Program-made: the position numbers and the translations under genes
Assembly (NCBI RefSeq): GCF_039697315.1
Contig: NZ_CP155619.1
Coordinates: 4,030,001-4,094,000 of the forward strand
Direction of reading: 5' to 3'
Source of the DNA: Pseudomonas abietaniphila
GTDB taxonomy: Bacteria > Pseudomonadota > Gammaproteobacteria > Pseudomonadales > Pseudomonadaceae
DNA: 64,000 nucleotides
In this document: piece by piece, positions 35,442-44,937 of the stretch
Layout of the letters: every line of letters begins with the position of its first letter
Position numbering within the stretch: position 1 is the stretch's first letter
The notes under the pieces: generated by a model
The model's input: only the letters and a program-made list of their open reading frames with translations
What the model was told of the DNA's origin: nothing
Databases searched by the model: none

Positions 35442-36968
35442 TCACAGTGTTTTCGGCTTGATTGCGTGACGATTACGCCAACCGAAGGCGGCTTTGATGC
35501 CACCCGAGATCAGCGGCCAGAACAGCATCAACAGCGCGGCGGTGGTGAGGCTGCCGACCAGCGGGTTGGACCAGAAGATCCCCAATTGCCCGTCCGAGAA
35601 CAGCATCGACTGACGGAACGCGTCTTCGGCCTTGTCACCCAGCACGGCGGCCAGCACCAGCGGCGCAATCGGATAACCGAGCTTTTTGAACAGATACCCC
35701 AGCGCCCCGAAGCCCAGCATCAACATCACGTCGAACATCGAGTTGTGCACCGAGTACGCACCGATGGCACAGACCATGATGATGATCGGGGCAATGATCG
35801 AGAACGGAATGCGCAGGATCGACGCGAACAACGGCACGGTCGCCAACACCACCAGCAGACTGACCACATTACCCAAGTACATGCTGGCGATGAGGCCCCA
35901 GACAAAATCATGCTGCTCGGCGAACAGGGTCGGACCCGGGTGCAGGCCCCAGATCATCAGGCCGCCGAGCATGACCGCAGCCGTCGCCGACCCCGGAATG
36001 CCCAGCGTCAGCATGGGCAGCAGCGCACTGGTGCCGGCTGCGTGGTCGGCGGTTTCTGGAGCGATGACGCCTTCGATTTCGCCTTTGCCAAAGTTGTCGC
36101 GGTTTTTCGAGAAGCGGCGGGCGATGCTGTAGCTCATGAATGACGCCGCCGTCGGACCGCCCGGTGTCACGCCCATCCAGCAACCGACAACGGTGCTGCG
36201 CAAAATGGTGAACCAGTAACGCGGCAGTTTCGCCCAGGTGCGCAAGATCACCATTGGCGTGATGCGTGCGTGTTCGCCCCGGAAAACCAGGCCTTCCTCG
36301 ACCGTGCAGAGAATCTCGCCGATCCCGAACAGGCCGATCACCGCCACTTCGAAACTGATGCCGGTCATCAACGCCGGTTGATCGAACGTCAGACGCAGGT
36401 TGCCGGACACGGTGTCCATGCCGACGGCTGCCATGGCGAAGCCGATCATCATCGCAACCACGGTTTTCAGCGGCGGGTTCTTGCTCATGCCGATGAAGGT
36501 GCAGAACGCCAACAGGTACACCGCGAAAAACTCCGGTGAACTGAAGGTCATGGCAAACGCAGCGATGCGCGTCGACAGAAAGGTCAGCAACAACACACCT
36601 GCCAGCGCGCCAATCAGCGCAGAACTGAATGCAGCGGTCAGCGCTTCAGCGGCGCGGCCTTCACGGGCCATCGGGTAACCGTCGAAGGTCGTCGCCACCG
36701 ACGACGGCTCACCGGGAATATTGAACAGGATCGAGGTGATCGACCCGCCGAACAGCGCCCCCCAGTACATGCATGAGAGCAGGATGATCGCCGACACTGG
36801 CGACATGGTGAAGGTGAGCGGTAGCAATAAAGCGACGCCGTTGGGCGCGCCCAGCCCCGGCAACACGCCGACCAGAATACCCAGCAGCACCCCGATGACC
36901 ATCAGCCCGATATGACCGGGGGTGAGAATCAGGTTCATGCCTTGCAGCAAAGAATCGAATTCGCTCAT
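35442..36968 (-). CDS. Tripartite tricarboxylate transporter, large permease (TctA family)
   Basis: The 508-residue, roughly 11-12 helix channel subunit of a TTT importer. Family motifs include GVLPGLGAPNGVALLLPLTF and GVTPGGPTAASFMSYSIARR with the repeated PGLG/PGxP signature. Its ATG overlaps the TctB-type stop by four bases. TTT systems import citrate, tartrate, aromatic acids or other organic acids using a periplasmic receptor. Third gene of a receptor-TctB-TctA-LysR unit. Confidence 0.93.
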   Translation of the reverse strand: MSEFDSLLQGMNLILTPGHIGLMVIGVLLGILVGVLPGLGAPNGVALLLPLTFTMSPVSAIILLSCMYWGALFGGSITSILFNIPGEPSSVATTFDGYPMAREGRAAEALTAAFSSALIGALAGVLLLTFLSTRIAAFAMTFSSPEFFAVYLLAFCTFIGMSKNPPLKTVVAMMIGFAMAAVGMDTVSGNLRLTFDQPALMTGISFEVAVIGLFGIGEILCTVEEGLVFRGEHARITPMVILRTWAKLPRYWFTILRSTVVGCWMGVTPGGPTAASFMSYSIARRFSKNRDNFGKGEIEGVIAPETADHAAGTSALLPMLTLGIPGSATAAVMLGGLMIWGLHPGPTLFAEQHDFVWGLIASMYLGNVVSLLVVLATVPLFASILRIPFSIIAPIIIMVCAIGAYSVHNSMFDVMLMLGFGALGYLFKKLGYPIAPLVLAAVLGDKAEDAFRQSMLFSDGQLGIFWSNPLVGSLTTAALLMLFWPLISGGIKAAFGWRNRHAIKPKTL

Positions 36969-37498
36969 TTCATCGATCTCCCGACCATGGCGATCAGGTC
37001 ACCCAACGGACCTGCATCCAGCGGCACCTTGAACCACAGGTCGAAGATCAAGAAGCTGGCGAGCACTGCGCCGAGCGACACGGCGCCAATCATGATCACG
37101 CCATAGGGCTTGGCGCGTACCTTGTCACGCCACATGAACCAGGCGATGAACACGGCCGAGGCCAGGTAGATACCGGTGAAGGGCATGGCGCAGACGAACA
37201 GGGCTATCGGGATGAACACCGACAGCACCTGACGGAATTCGCCACAGCTGACGAAACTGATGCTCAGCGGCTTCCAGCGAAGGAACGTCAAGACGCCATT
37301 GGCCACGCTGGCGGCGGCCAGAAGAAGGCCAATGTAAAAAGGGAAATAGCCTGGCTCGGGACCGGCGTCACCCCAGCCGATGCCTTGCTCGATGCTGCCG
37401 AACATCACCACCGCACCGATCAACAAGGTGAACGCAGCGAGGCCGAGCTCCACCCAGCGGGTGCCGACCAGCGAGGTCGCGTGAGAAGAATTGGACAT
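36965..37498 (-). CDS. Tripartite tricarboxylate transporter, small permease (TctB family)
   Basis: A 177-residue protein with four hydrophobic helices, typical of the poorly conserved TctB subunit. GGAGGTG lies five bases before the ATG at 37498. The motif EPGYFPFYIGLLLAAAS after the first helix is the usual TctB hallmark. It forms the membrane complex with the large permease. Confidence 0.88.
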   Translation of the reverse strand: MSNSSHATSLVGTRWVELGLAAFTLLIGAVVMFGSIEQGIGWGDAGPEPGYFPFYIGLLLAAASVANGVLTFLRWKPLSISFVSCGEFRQVLSVFIPIALFVCAMPFTGIYLASAVFIAWFMWRDKVRAKPYGVIMIGAVSLGAVLASFLIFDLWFKVPLDAGPLGDLIAMVGRSMK

Positions 37499-37560
37499 GA
37501 AACACCTCCAGCGAGTGACTGCCGCGCGCCTTCATTTCAGGCGCGCGGCAGCAGGGCGGA

Positions 37561-38577
37561 TCAGTTGCGCAGCCAGCCAGCTTCCTTGAACACCGGGGTG
37601 ACGCGCGCGGTGTCCTTCTCGATGTAGGCGGTCAGTTGATCGCCCTCAAGGAAGGTCGGCACCAACGCGTTCTGCGTCACATAGGCCTTGAACTCAGGTG
37701 TCTGCGACACCTTGCGCATCAGGTCGATGTAAAAGGCGCGCTGCTCGGCGGTGACATCGCCCGGCATGAAGATCGTGCGCGGAAAACGGTACTGATCGAT
37801 GCCCAGTCCGGCTTCGTGACAGGTGGGGACGTCGGCCCAGGATTTATCGCCTGCCACTTTCTCGGTGTAGCCCATGCGGTCCTTACTGAACACGCACAGC
37901 GGTTGCACCTGATCGCCGCGCCATTGGCTGATGCTCTCCGCGGGGTTGTTCACGTTGGCGGCGATGTGTTTGCCCGCCAGTTGCGTGGCGGCCTCGCTGC
38001 CGCTCTTGAACGGGATGTAGACCAGCTTGGTGTTGTTGGTCTGGTTGAGCAGCAGGGTCAGGGTCTGGTCGACGTCCTTGGACTGACTGCCGCCCATGCG
38101 CATGCTGGACGGGTCTGTCTTGACCGCTTCGTAGAAGCCTTTGGCGTCTTTCCACGGCGCGTCTTTGTAGGTCCAGAGAATGAAGTCGTCTTCTGCGACG
38201 GCGGCCACGGGCGTCAGCTCCTGCCATTCGTAGCCGAGCTTGGAGACCAGAGGCAGCAAGTAGATGTTGTTGGTGGCGATGACCAGTTTATCGGCGTCGC
38301 CCTTGGAGACCTTCATGTCGAGAAAGGCTTCGGCGCCATTGCCGCCGCCCTTGTTCAGCACGATGGTGTTGACGTCCAGAAACTTGTGGGTGCTGATGAT
38401 CGATTGAATCAGACGGCCGAGTTGATCGGTGCCGCCGCCAGGACCACCGGCCACGACGATCTCGACGTTCTTGTCAGGTTGCCATGCGGCGAGGGCGAGG
38501 GTGGGAAGTGCCGTGGCGCACATCAGCGTGCAACCGAGCAGCAGACGGGACGCGCGTCGAAAGGATGCGGTTCGCAT
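37561..38577 (-). CDS. TTT periplasmic receptor (TctC/Bug family)
   Basis: A 338-residue solute receptor. Start at ATG 38577 (MRTASFRRASRLLLG) with GAGG six bases upstream; signal peptide cleaves near TLALAAW. The Bug fold is shown by VEIVVAGGPGGGTDQLGRLI and the GSEAATQLAGKHIAANVNNP segment. It sets the ligand of the importer, which is not predictable. The divergent sugar-acid operon 3 kb away might share a substrate, but two unrelated genes lie between. Confidence 0.9.
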   Translation of the reverse strand: MRTASFRRASRLLLGCTLMCATALPTLALAAWQPDKNVEIVVAGGPGGGTDQLGRLIQSIISTHKFLDVNTIVLNKGGGNGAEAFLDMKVSKGDADKLVIATNNIYLLPLVSKLGYEWQELTPVAAVAEDDFILWTYKDAPWKDAKGFYEAVKTDPSSMRMGGSQSKDVDQTLTLLLNQTNNTKLVYIPFKSGSEAATQLAGKHIAANVNNPAESISQWRGDQVQPLCVFSKDRMGYTEKVAGDKSWADVPTCHEAGLGIDQYRFPRTIFMPGDVTAEQRAFYIDLMRKVSQTPEFKAYVTQNALVPTFLEGDQLTAYIEKDTARVTPVFKEAGWLRN

Positions 38578-39293
38578 GGTGATCCTCATTTTTGTAGTTG
38601 TTATGAGTGGCCGTCGTGTGGAGCAGCCATGCGCCGAGTGTGTGAAAGTTGCTATGCCGCGTCTAGTCAAAACATCACATACACCGATAGCCTGGGGTTA
38701 TAGGTGAAAGGATGGGGGGATGGATTGATTCGCATGAAAACGATGATGCCTTCACCTCGCCGCCCTCACCGCGGGCTCCCTGAGCGATGATTCAGGGGGC
38801 AGCGACAAGGCGAGAAACTGAGCAGTTTGATATTGCGGTACAGGATCACCAATGGATTTTACGAAAGTAATGAACGCACTTCATTCAGTTGAGTGGAGGG
38901 AGTGTCTAGAGTTGCCAAGTTCGAGGGGGAGGCAACTTGCATGGGTGTTATTAGTGTTGGTGAATCAATCATTTCTGCAGTTGAATGCCTGAAAAATGTC
39001 GCACCAGTGAGGTAATTAAGTGTTACATTTTTGGCGTCTTTATGAATCAACAGGTTAGCGTCTCTGGTTGGCCGTTTATCCTAAATTCGCCAATGTATTG
39101 CTCGCGCCGTTTGACAACAAGTCATGAGTCGCCGATATATACACCTGCCCCCTGACTCGTTGTAACCGCTGAACCGCTTATCTGAGAGTCTTATTTCGTT
39201 CACCGTTGTGTCAATGAGCTGTCATCGACACGTGCTGCTTACCGAGTCGCAGGAAATCCATGGGTCGCCCACATCGCCTTGAGTATTTGCGCC
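38578..39293. other. 716-base AT-rich gap without a recognised gene
   Basis: Contains the promoter of the TTT operon on its left side and of the glycosyltransferase on its right. A 63-codon frame at 38859-39050 has no ribosome site or coding character. Composition is more AT-rich than its neighbours, as in the two genes that follow. Confidence 0.5.
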
Positions 39294-40223
39294 ATGACTG
39301 CTACTTCATCTCATACCGCCACCAGCCGGCGCTCTCGACAGCCGTTGTTGAGCATCATCTGTCCTACCTACAATCACGAAGATTTTCTGGCCCAGACACT
39401 AGATGGGTTTCTGTCGCAGCGAACGCATTTTCCTTTTGAAATTCTGGTGAATGATGACGCATCGACTGATGGCACAGCCGCCATTCTCGCCAGCTACGTG
39501 GAGCGCCACCCGGACATCATTCGCCCGTTCTATCACGAGATTAATCAGTTCCAGCTAGGCAAGACATGCACCCTGGAGTTATTCAACGCGGCGCGCGGGC
39601 GCTATATCGCGTACTGCGAAGGCGACGATTACTGGACAGACCCGGATAAGTTACAAACCCAGGTGGACTTTCTTGAGGCGCACCGGGATTACGTCATTAC
39701 GTATCACGACGCCATGGCCTTCGACGGCACTGGCGATCAAGGCATCCAGCTGCAGGGCAAATTAAGGCGCGACGCCAGTGCCCTGGAGCTGCAGAAAGGC
39801 AGACCTATCTCGACGCTGACGGCCTGTTTCCGCAACGTGATTCATGAGTTGCCGCCGGAACTGGTCAATGCTCCCTTGGGCGACATTTGCTGGTGGTCAT
39901 TACTGGGCGCGCATGGCAAAGGAAAATTTCTGGAGCAGATAAAACCTGCTGCCTACCGGGTTCATCCTGGCGGGATTTTTTCCATGCGGTCGAAGAAGCG
40001 CAAATTGCACATGAGCCTCCAGACCTGCTCGGCGCTTGCCAACTACTACCATCGGCTGGGAAACCAGGCCTTGTATGAATATTTTCTGGTTCAACTGTTT
40101 GGTTTTTCGTTATCAGCCATATCGCCCTTGAATAAACTACAAGCCTTGGGGCTGGTGGTTCGAAATGTCAGTATCAACGTCGCGAAACGGTTGATGCCGA
40201 CGGTCAACAAGAGTCAGGTCTGA
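39294..40223 (+). CDS. Glycosyltransferase family 2
   Basis: A 309-residue GT-A enzyme: SIICPTYNHEDFLAQTLDGF at the nucleotide-sugar site, NDDASTDGTAAIL, and the metal-binding EGDDYWTDPDKL motif with the DxD-like acids. The ATG at 39294 is preferred to a TTG at 39279. Likely adds a sugar to a surface glycan or O-antigen. Only one other carbohydrate-type gene, the WbqC protein 46 bases downstream, accompanies it. Lower GC than neighbours suggests acquisition. Confidence 0.85.
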   Translation: MTATSSHTATSRRSRQPLLSIICPTYNHEDFLAQTLDGFLSQRTHFPFEILVNDDASTDGTAAILASYVERHPDIIRPFYHEINQFQLGKTCTLELFNAARGRYIAYCEGDDYWTDPDKLQTQVDFLEAHRDYVITYHDAMAFDGTGDQGIQLQGKLRRDASALELQKGRPISTLTACFRNVIHELPPELVNAPLGDICWWSLLGAHGKGKFLEQIKPAAYRVHPGGIFSMRSKKRKLHMSLQTCSALANYYHRLGNQALYEYFLVQLFGFSLSAISPLNKLQALGLVVRNVSINVAKRLMPTVNKSQV

Positions 40224-40269
40224 TGACACCGGATGTTTGATGAAGGTCGACAACAAGGAGAGTAGAGGG

Positions 40270-41028
40270 ATGACCCGTACCATTACAATGATGCAGCCTT
40301 ATCTGTTTCCTTACTTGAATTACTTTCAACTGATTGCGGCCGCGGATGTGTTCGTTCTCGGCGACGATCTGCAATACATCAAGTCGGGCTGGATCAACCG
40401 CAACCGAATTCTTGAACATAACGACGCGCGAATGATCACCTTCCCGTTGAAGCGTGACAGTTTCGATTTAGCCATCAATCAGCGTCAGTTGAGTGACACG
40501 TTTGATGATGAGTCAAAACGCCTGATCAATCTCCTGAAGCATCACTACTCCCGAGCGCCCCACTTTTCCGAGGTGATGCCGTTACTGGAGCGTCTGATCG
40601 GTTTTCCAGAGCGCAATCTGGCGTTATACATCGAGCATACCCTCAGGGGTTTGTGCACGTACCTGGACATCGGAACCCGGGTGGTCAGGGCTTCGGACCT
40701 GAATTTGCCGCGCATGCTGGACAAACAGGACCGGGTCATACAGACCGCAAAGCTGTTTGATGCGACGCTTTACATAAACCCGATGGGTGGGGTGGCGCTC
40801 TATGATCAGGATTATTTTTCCCGACATGGCCTGGCGCTAAGGTTCATGCAAATGGACGAGATCAGCTACCCACAATACCGTTTACCGTTCGTAAGCAATC
40901 TGTCGATCATTGACGTGATGATGTTCAATGACGTTGAGCGGATTCGGGCGCTTTTAGGCTGCTATTCGCTCCACCTCGGATGCGCCCACAGCGCGCCCGC
41001 GACGGTGTCTGATGTTGCCTGGTCTTGA
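40270..41028 (+). CDS. WbqC-family protein
   Basis: A 252-residue protein of the WbqC family: TITMMQPYLFPYLNYFQLIA at the N-terminus, then DDLQYIKSGWINRNRIL and the ISYPQYRLPFVSNLSIID motif. WbqC-like proteins occur in O-antigen and amino-sugar loci and are predicted acyl or amino-group transferases, without firm biochemistry. ATG at 40270 with AGAGGG upstream. About 18 C-terminal residues (HLGCAHSAPATVSDVAWS) extend beyond the usual family end and look like readthrough into non-family sequence. Confidence 0.8.
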   Translation: MTRTITMMQPYLFPYLNYFQLIAAADVFVLGDDLQYIKSGWINRNRILEHNDARMITFPLKRDSFDLAINQRQLSDTFDDESKRLINLLKHHYSRAPHFSEVMPLLERLIGFPERNLALYIEHTLRGLCTYLDIGTRVVRASDLNLPRMLDKQDRVIQTAKLFDATLYINPMGGVALYDQDYFSRHGLALRFMQMDEISYPQYRLPFVSNLSIIDVMMFNDVERIRALLGCYSLHLGCAHSAPATVSDVAWS

Positions 41029-41217
41029 GCGCATCCAGCGCTTCCCGGTTCTTCGGGATATCCAGACCTCCCCTGTAGATCCTATATCTTCCAGCTATCA
41101 CCCTATCTCCAGTTTTGATTAGACGGTTATCGCTGGGCCTCCGATAGTGTTGGTCACGACGGGCGATCTCACACAAGATCGCCCAACTATAAGAACAACA
41201 AGATCGAGGTACGCACC

Positions 41218-42567
41218 ATGGCTCGCAGCAGCGCCGACGTGAACCTGTCCGCGACAGGTGAACCGTATGTTCCTCCCGTTTCCAGCGTTGCCGCCGTGGC
41301 CAAAGCCAGTACGGTGCGGTGGCGCATCTTCGCAATCATCTTCGTGCTGACCATGGTCAACCTGATCGACCGGGTTTCGCTGTCCATCGCAATGCCAACC
41401 ATTGCCAAGGAATTCACGCTTTCGCCTGCGATGCAGGGTTTGATCCTCAGCAGTTTCTTCTGGGCATACGCGCTGTTGCAGATCCCTGGCGGCTGGATGA
41501 TCGACCGCTTTGGGCCACGCCGCGTGATCACGTGGTCGACCGGGTTGTGGGGCACGTTCCAGGTGTTGGCCGGTTTCGCCACGGGTGGTGCGTCGCTGTT
41601 GTTCGCCCGAATGTTTCTGGGGGCTGCGGAAGCACCGCTGTTTCCGTCGGGCGGCAAGCTGATTTCCCTGTGGCTGGCGCCGAGTGAGCGCAGCCGCGGC
41701 GCGGTGATGATGGACAGTGGCAGTCCGTTGGGCGTGGCGCTGGGTGGATTGATCATCGCCTTCCTGATCGTGTCGCTAGACTCCTGGCGCTCGGCCTTTG
41801 TGATCGCCGGGGTCGCGACACTGTTGTTGGGCTGGGTGTCGTGGCGGTATCTGCGGGACGACCCTTCGGTTCACCCGCAGGTTAACGAAGCGGAACTGGC
41901 GAAGATCAACGCAGGCCGTGAAACCCCGGCGGCTGAAGCGGCACGGGCCAAGGTTAAAGGCCTGGGCATCGCCGCTCGCTCGCTGACGGGCTTGCTGATC
42001 GGCCGTTCGACCTGGGCGATGGTGTATTTCGGTCTGCTGACCTGGGGGCCGAGCTATCTGGCTCAAGCGCGAGGCTTCGACATCAAGGGCATCGGTTTCG
42101 CGACATTCGTGATTTTTATCTGCGGTTCGCTGGGATCGCTGACCGGTGGTTTTCTTTGCGACGGCCTGATTCGCAAGGGCGTGCGCCGTGGCGTGGCGGT
42201 TAAAGGCTTGCTGACTTTCTCGGGTGTGATTGCCCTCGGTGCGCTGCTGCTGTTGCCGCAACTGAGCGATCCGATTGCCGCCGTGGCATTGCTGGCGATG
42301 ACGGCGTTCTTCCTGATGTGGGGCAGCCTCTACTGGAGCTTCCCGGCATTGCTTGCGGCGCCTGCCCGTGTCGGTCTGATCGGTGGTGTGATGAACCTCG
42401 CGGGCAGCATCGGCGGCATCTTCGTACCGATTCTGGTGGGCTTGATCCTGCAATACTTCGGCGGTTTCGGTGCGGTACTTGGGTTCTTCGCGGTCTGCGC
42501 GGCGCTGTTCGTACTCGCCACCCTGCTGATCGGCCTCGACGGCGAGCGTGAGGTGAGCAATGGCTGA
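41218..42567 (+). CDS. MFS transporter, anion:cation symporter (aldonate/aldarate) type
   Basis: Twelve-helix carrier of 449 residues. It has the ACS-family signature DRVSLSIAMPTIAKEF in helix 1 and motif A GGWMIDRFGPRRVI, like glucarate, galactonate and related sugar-acid importers. A polar tail of about 35 residues precedes helix 1. First gene of the sugar-acid operon; its stop overlaps the amidohydrolase start by eight bases. Likely imports the pathway's acid sugar by proton symport. Confidence 0.88.
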   Translation: MARSSADVNLSATGEPYVPPVSSVAAVAKASTVRWRIFAIIFVLTMVNLIDRVSLSIAMPTIAKEFTLSPAMQGLILSSFFWAYALLQIPGGWMIDRFGPRRVITWSTGLWGTFQVLAGFATGGASLLFARMFLGAAEAPLFPSGGKLISLWLAPSERSRGAVMMDSGSPLGVALGGLIIAFLIVSLDSWRSAFVIAGVATLLLGWVSWRYLRDDPSVHPQVNEAELAKINAGRETPAAEAARAKVKGLGIAARSLTGLLIGRSTWAMVYFGLLTWGPSYLAQARGFDIKGIGFATFVIFICGSLGSLTGGFLCDGLIRKGVRRGVAVKGLLTFSGVIALGALLLLPQLSDPIAAVALLAMTAFFLMWGSLYWSFPALLAAPARVGLIGGVMNLAGSIGGIFVPILVGLILQYFGGFGAVLGFFAVCAALFVLATLLIGLDGEREVSNG

Positions 42568-43519
42568 GGAGGTCTATAGCGGCCCGATTGTCGATGCCCA
42601 TCACCACTTCTGGGACCCGCAGGCCAACTACCATCCTTGGCTTGCGCAAGGGGTGAGTATCCCGTTCCGATACGGTGATTATTCGGCGATCAAGCGACGT
42701 TACCTGCCACCCGATTACTTCGCCGATGCGGGCGAGCACAACGTGGTGCAGACGGTCTACGTCGAGACGGAGTGGGACCCGAGCGATCCGATTGGCGAGA
42801 CCCGTTTCATCGAGCAGATCGCCACGCGTTACGGCGTTCCCAACGCGGTCGTCGCGCAGGCCTGGCTCGATCATCCGGATGCGATTGCCGTGCTCGCCGA
42901 GCAAGCGTTGTTCCCCAGCGTACGCAGCGTACGGCACAAGCCCGGCGGCCCTGCGTCGCCCGACGACGTTGGATCGCAGTGCACATTAATGAGCAACGAA
43001 CACTGGCGTCGCAGTTACGCGACCTTACACGACCTGGGCCTGCGTTTCGACTTGCAGACGCCTTGGTGGAACCTACCGGAAGCCGCGTTGCTGGCGCGGG
43101 ACTTCCCGGCCACGACGCTGATTCTTAACCACGCCGGGCTGCCGTCGGATCGCAGCACTGAAGGCCTGGCAGGGTGGCATGCAGCGATGGCGAATTTGGC
43201 CGAACAACCCAACGTGATGGTGAAAATCTCCGGCCTCGGTTTGCCCGGTAGACGCTGGAGCGTTCAGGACAACGGCTGGATCGTGCGCGAGGTCATCGCG
43301 ATGTTTGGCGCTGACCGGGCGATGTTCGCCAGCAACTTCCCGGTCGACAGCCTGTGCGGTTCTTTCGACGACATCTACAGCGGTTTCAAACACATCGTTC
43401 GTGATCTGCCGCGCGCGGATCAGGAGCGTCTTTTCTACAGCAATGCGCAACGTATCTATCGTTGCGAGCCGCGCGCCGTGGACCGTCCGCGGCAAGAACA
43501 CATGAGGAGTCAGGCATGA
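42560..43519 (+). CDS. Amidohydrolase-family lactonase-like enzyme
   Basis: A 319-residue TIM-barrel hydrolase. The metal site is shown by VDAHHHFWDP (residues 11-20), LNHAGLPSD and ASNFPVDSL with the terminal Asp. The family (amidohydrolase 2, COG3618) contains L-fucono- and L-rhamnono-lactonases and 2-pyrone-4,6-dicarboxylate lactonase. In this operon it probably opens an aldonolactone to the acid used by the dehydratase. Coupled to both neighbours by overlaps of eight and four bases. Confidence 0.8.
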   Translation: MAEEVYSGPIVDAHHHFWDPQANYHPWLAQGVSIPFRYGDYSAIKRRYLPPDYFADAGEHNVVQTVYVETEWDPSDPIGETRFIEQIATRYGVPNAVVAQAWLDHPDAIAVLAEQALFPSVRSVRHKPGGPASPDDVGSQCTLMSNEHWRRSYATLHDLGLRFDLQTPWWNLPEAALLARDFPATTLILNHAGLPSDRSTEGLAGWHAAMANLAEQPNVMVKISGLGLPGRRWSVQDNGWIVREVIAMFGADRAMFASNFPVDSLCGSFDDIYSGFKHIVRDLPRADQERLFYSNAQRIYRCEPRAVDRPRQEHMRSQA

Positions 43520-44520
43520 ATAAAACCCGAATTGCGATGGTGCTCGGTGACCCGGCAGGCATCGGCCCGGAATTGATCGCACGTCTGCTCAGCGATGAAA
43601 AGGTACGCAGTCAGGCGCAGGTGGTCCTGATCGCCGATGAAGCCGAAATGCGTCGGGGCATGGACCTCGCCGGGCTGTCGTTCCCCTACCGGCAGATCGA
43701 TTCGTTGGAGACGCTGGATTTCAGCGATGACACGCCGTTGTTCTACAACTACCGTGGCGACGCCGTCGGCGAGTTCCCGCGCAGCGAGGCCAGCGCCATC
43801 GGCGGTCGTTACTGCCTGGACACGCTGAAAATCGCGGTCGAGCTGACGGCCGCCAAAACCACCAACGCGGTGCTGTTCGGGCCGCTGAACAAAACCTCGC
43901 TGCACATGGCGGGCATGGATCACAACGACGAGTTGCACTGGTTTGCCGAGCTGTTGGGCTTCACCGGGCCGTTCTGCGAATTCAACGTGATGGATAACCT
44001 GTGGACCTCCCGTGTGACCTCGCACGTGGCCCTGTCGGCGGTGCCGGGCATGTTGAGTCAGGAGCGGGTGGTCGAGGCGATTCGGCTGATCGATACCGCG
44101 CTCAAGCGCAACGGTCTGAAAGCGCCGCGCATCGGTGTCTGCGGTTTAAACCCGCACAACGGCGACAACGGTTCGTTCGGACGCGAGGAAATCGACATCA
44201 TCGGTCCAGCCGTCAAAACCGCGCAGGCGCAGGGCATGAAGGCGGACGGACCGTATCCGGGCGATACGATTTTCTTGAAAGTGCAGGGCGACGCCAACGC
44301 GTTCGATGCGGTGGTGACGATGTACCACGACCAGGGTCAGATCGCGATCAAGCTGATGGGCTTTTCGCGCGGGGTGACGGTGCAGGGCGGGTTGCCGATT
44401 CCGATCACCACGCCGGCGCACGGCACGGCGTTTGATATTGCGGGACAGGGTAAGGCGAATGTCGGGGCGATTCGCCAGGCCTTCGAAATCGCCTGCCGGA
44501 TGGGGCAAAGCAACGTTTAA
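43516..44520 (+). CDS. pdxA2: PdxA2-like 4-phospho-tetronate dehydrogenase
   Basis: NAD-dependent, metal-dependent decarboxylating dehydrogenase of the PdxA family, 334 residues. MVLGDPAGIGPELIARLL, MDHNDELHWFAELLG, TSHVALSAVP and MYHDQGQIAIKLMGF carry the metal-binding histidines and cofactor site. PdxA2 proteins oxidise 4-phospho-D-threonate or -erythronate made by a DUF1537 kinase; TphB in terephthalate degradation is another relative. No DUF1537 gene is present in the window, so a non-phosphorylated substrate or a distant kinase must be considered. Starts four bases before the amidohydrolase stop; followed by a terminator. Confidence 0.82.
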   Translation: MNKTRIAMVLGDPAGIGPELIARLLSDEKVRSQAQVVLIADEAEMRRGMDLAGLSFPYRQIDSLETLDFSDDTPLFYNYRGDAVGEFPRSEASAIGGRYCLDTLKIAVELTAAKTTNAVLFGPLNKTSLHMAGMDHNDELHWFAELLGFTGPFCEFNVMDNLWTSRVTSHVALSAVPGMLSQERVVEAIRLIDTALKRNGLKAPRIGVCGLNPHNGDNGSFGREEIDIIGPAVKTAQAQGMKADGPYPGDTIFLKVQGDANAFDAVVTMYHDQGQIAIKLMGFSRGVTVQGGLPIPITTPAHGTAFDIAGQGKANVGAIRQAFEIACRMGQSNV

Positions 44521-44564
44521 AGGGTCGAGCCTCCGGGCTGAGTGAAAAACAGACCACGTTTTCG

Positions 44565-44601
44565 CCGCAGGACGTTAGATGAGCGTCCTGCGGTTTTTTT
44601 T
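44565..44601 (+). terminator. Intrinsic terminator after pdxA2
   Basis: Perfect ten-base stem CCGCAGGACG (44565-44574)/CGTCCTGCGG (44584-44593) followed by eight T. It splits the sugar-acid region into two transcription units: MFS-amidohydrolase-pdxA2 and dehydratase onward. Confidence 0.92.
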
Positions 44602-44623
44602 GCCTGCACGTTTTGGATTCTTT

Positions 44624-44707
44624 GATTGTTCCCACGCTCTGCGTGGTAACACCTCTCTGGACGCTCTACGTCCAGGGTTCACTGTGACGCGGAGCGTGGA
44701 AACGATC
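44624..44707. repeat. Interspersed palindromic repeat
   Basis: Outer arms 44624-44644 and 44687-44707 (GATTGTTCCCACGCTCTGCG type) enclose an inner hairpin CTGGACG...CGTCCAG (44658-44676). A related palindrome lies at 48882-48920. Bases 44708-44937 hold the dehydratase leader and no gene I can support. Confidence 0.75.
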
Positions 44708-44937
44708 AAACAACCTCCATCCCTCCTATAACTCCTCAACCAGTTATGTCTTGCCACCGATCACCACTGGCTATCACTGGATACGCATAAGTGATTAGCC
44801 GACGCGCTTCTCCGCTGGCAAATTCCTTCCATCGAGCCGCGATGCGACGCCTGCGAATCGAAGAACAATTACAAGAAGCCCTGTTCCGAACCCCGTGGAA
44901 CGATTGGGCGCAACCAGCAGTGGCAAGGACTCTTCTC

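Noticed and set aside
38859..39050. 63-codon minus-strand frame in the AT-rich gap
   Set aside because: No ribosome site, no hydrophobic or domain pattern, and no conserved neighbour; AT-rich gaps give such frames by chance.
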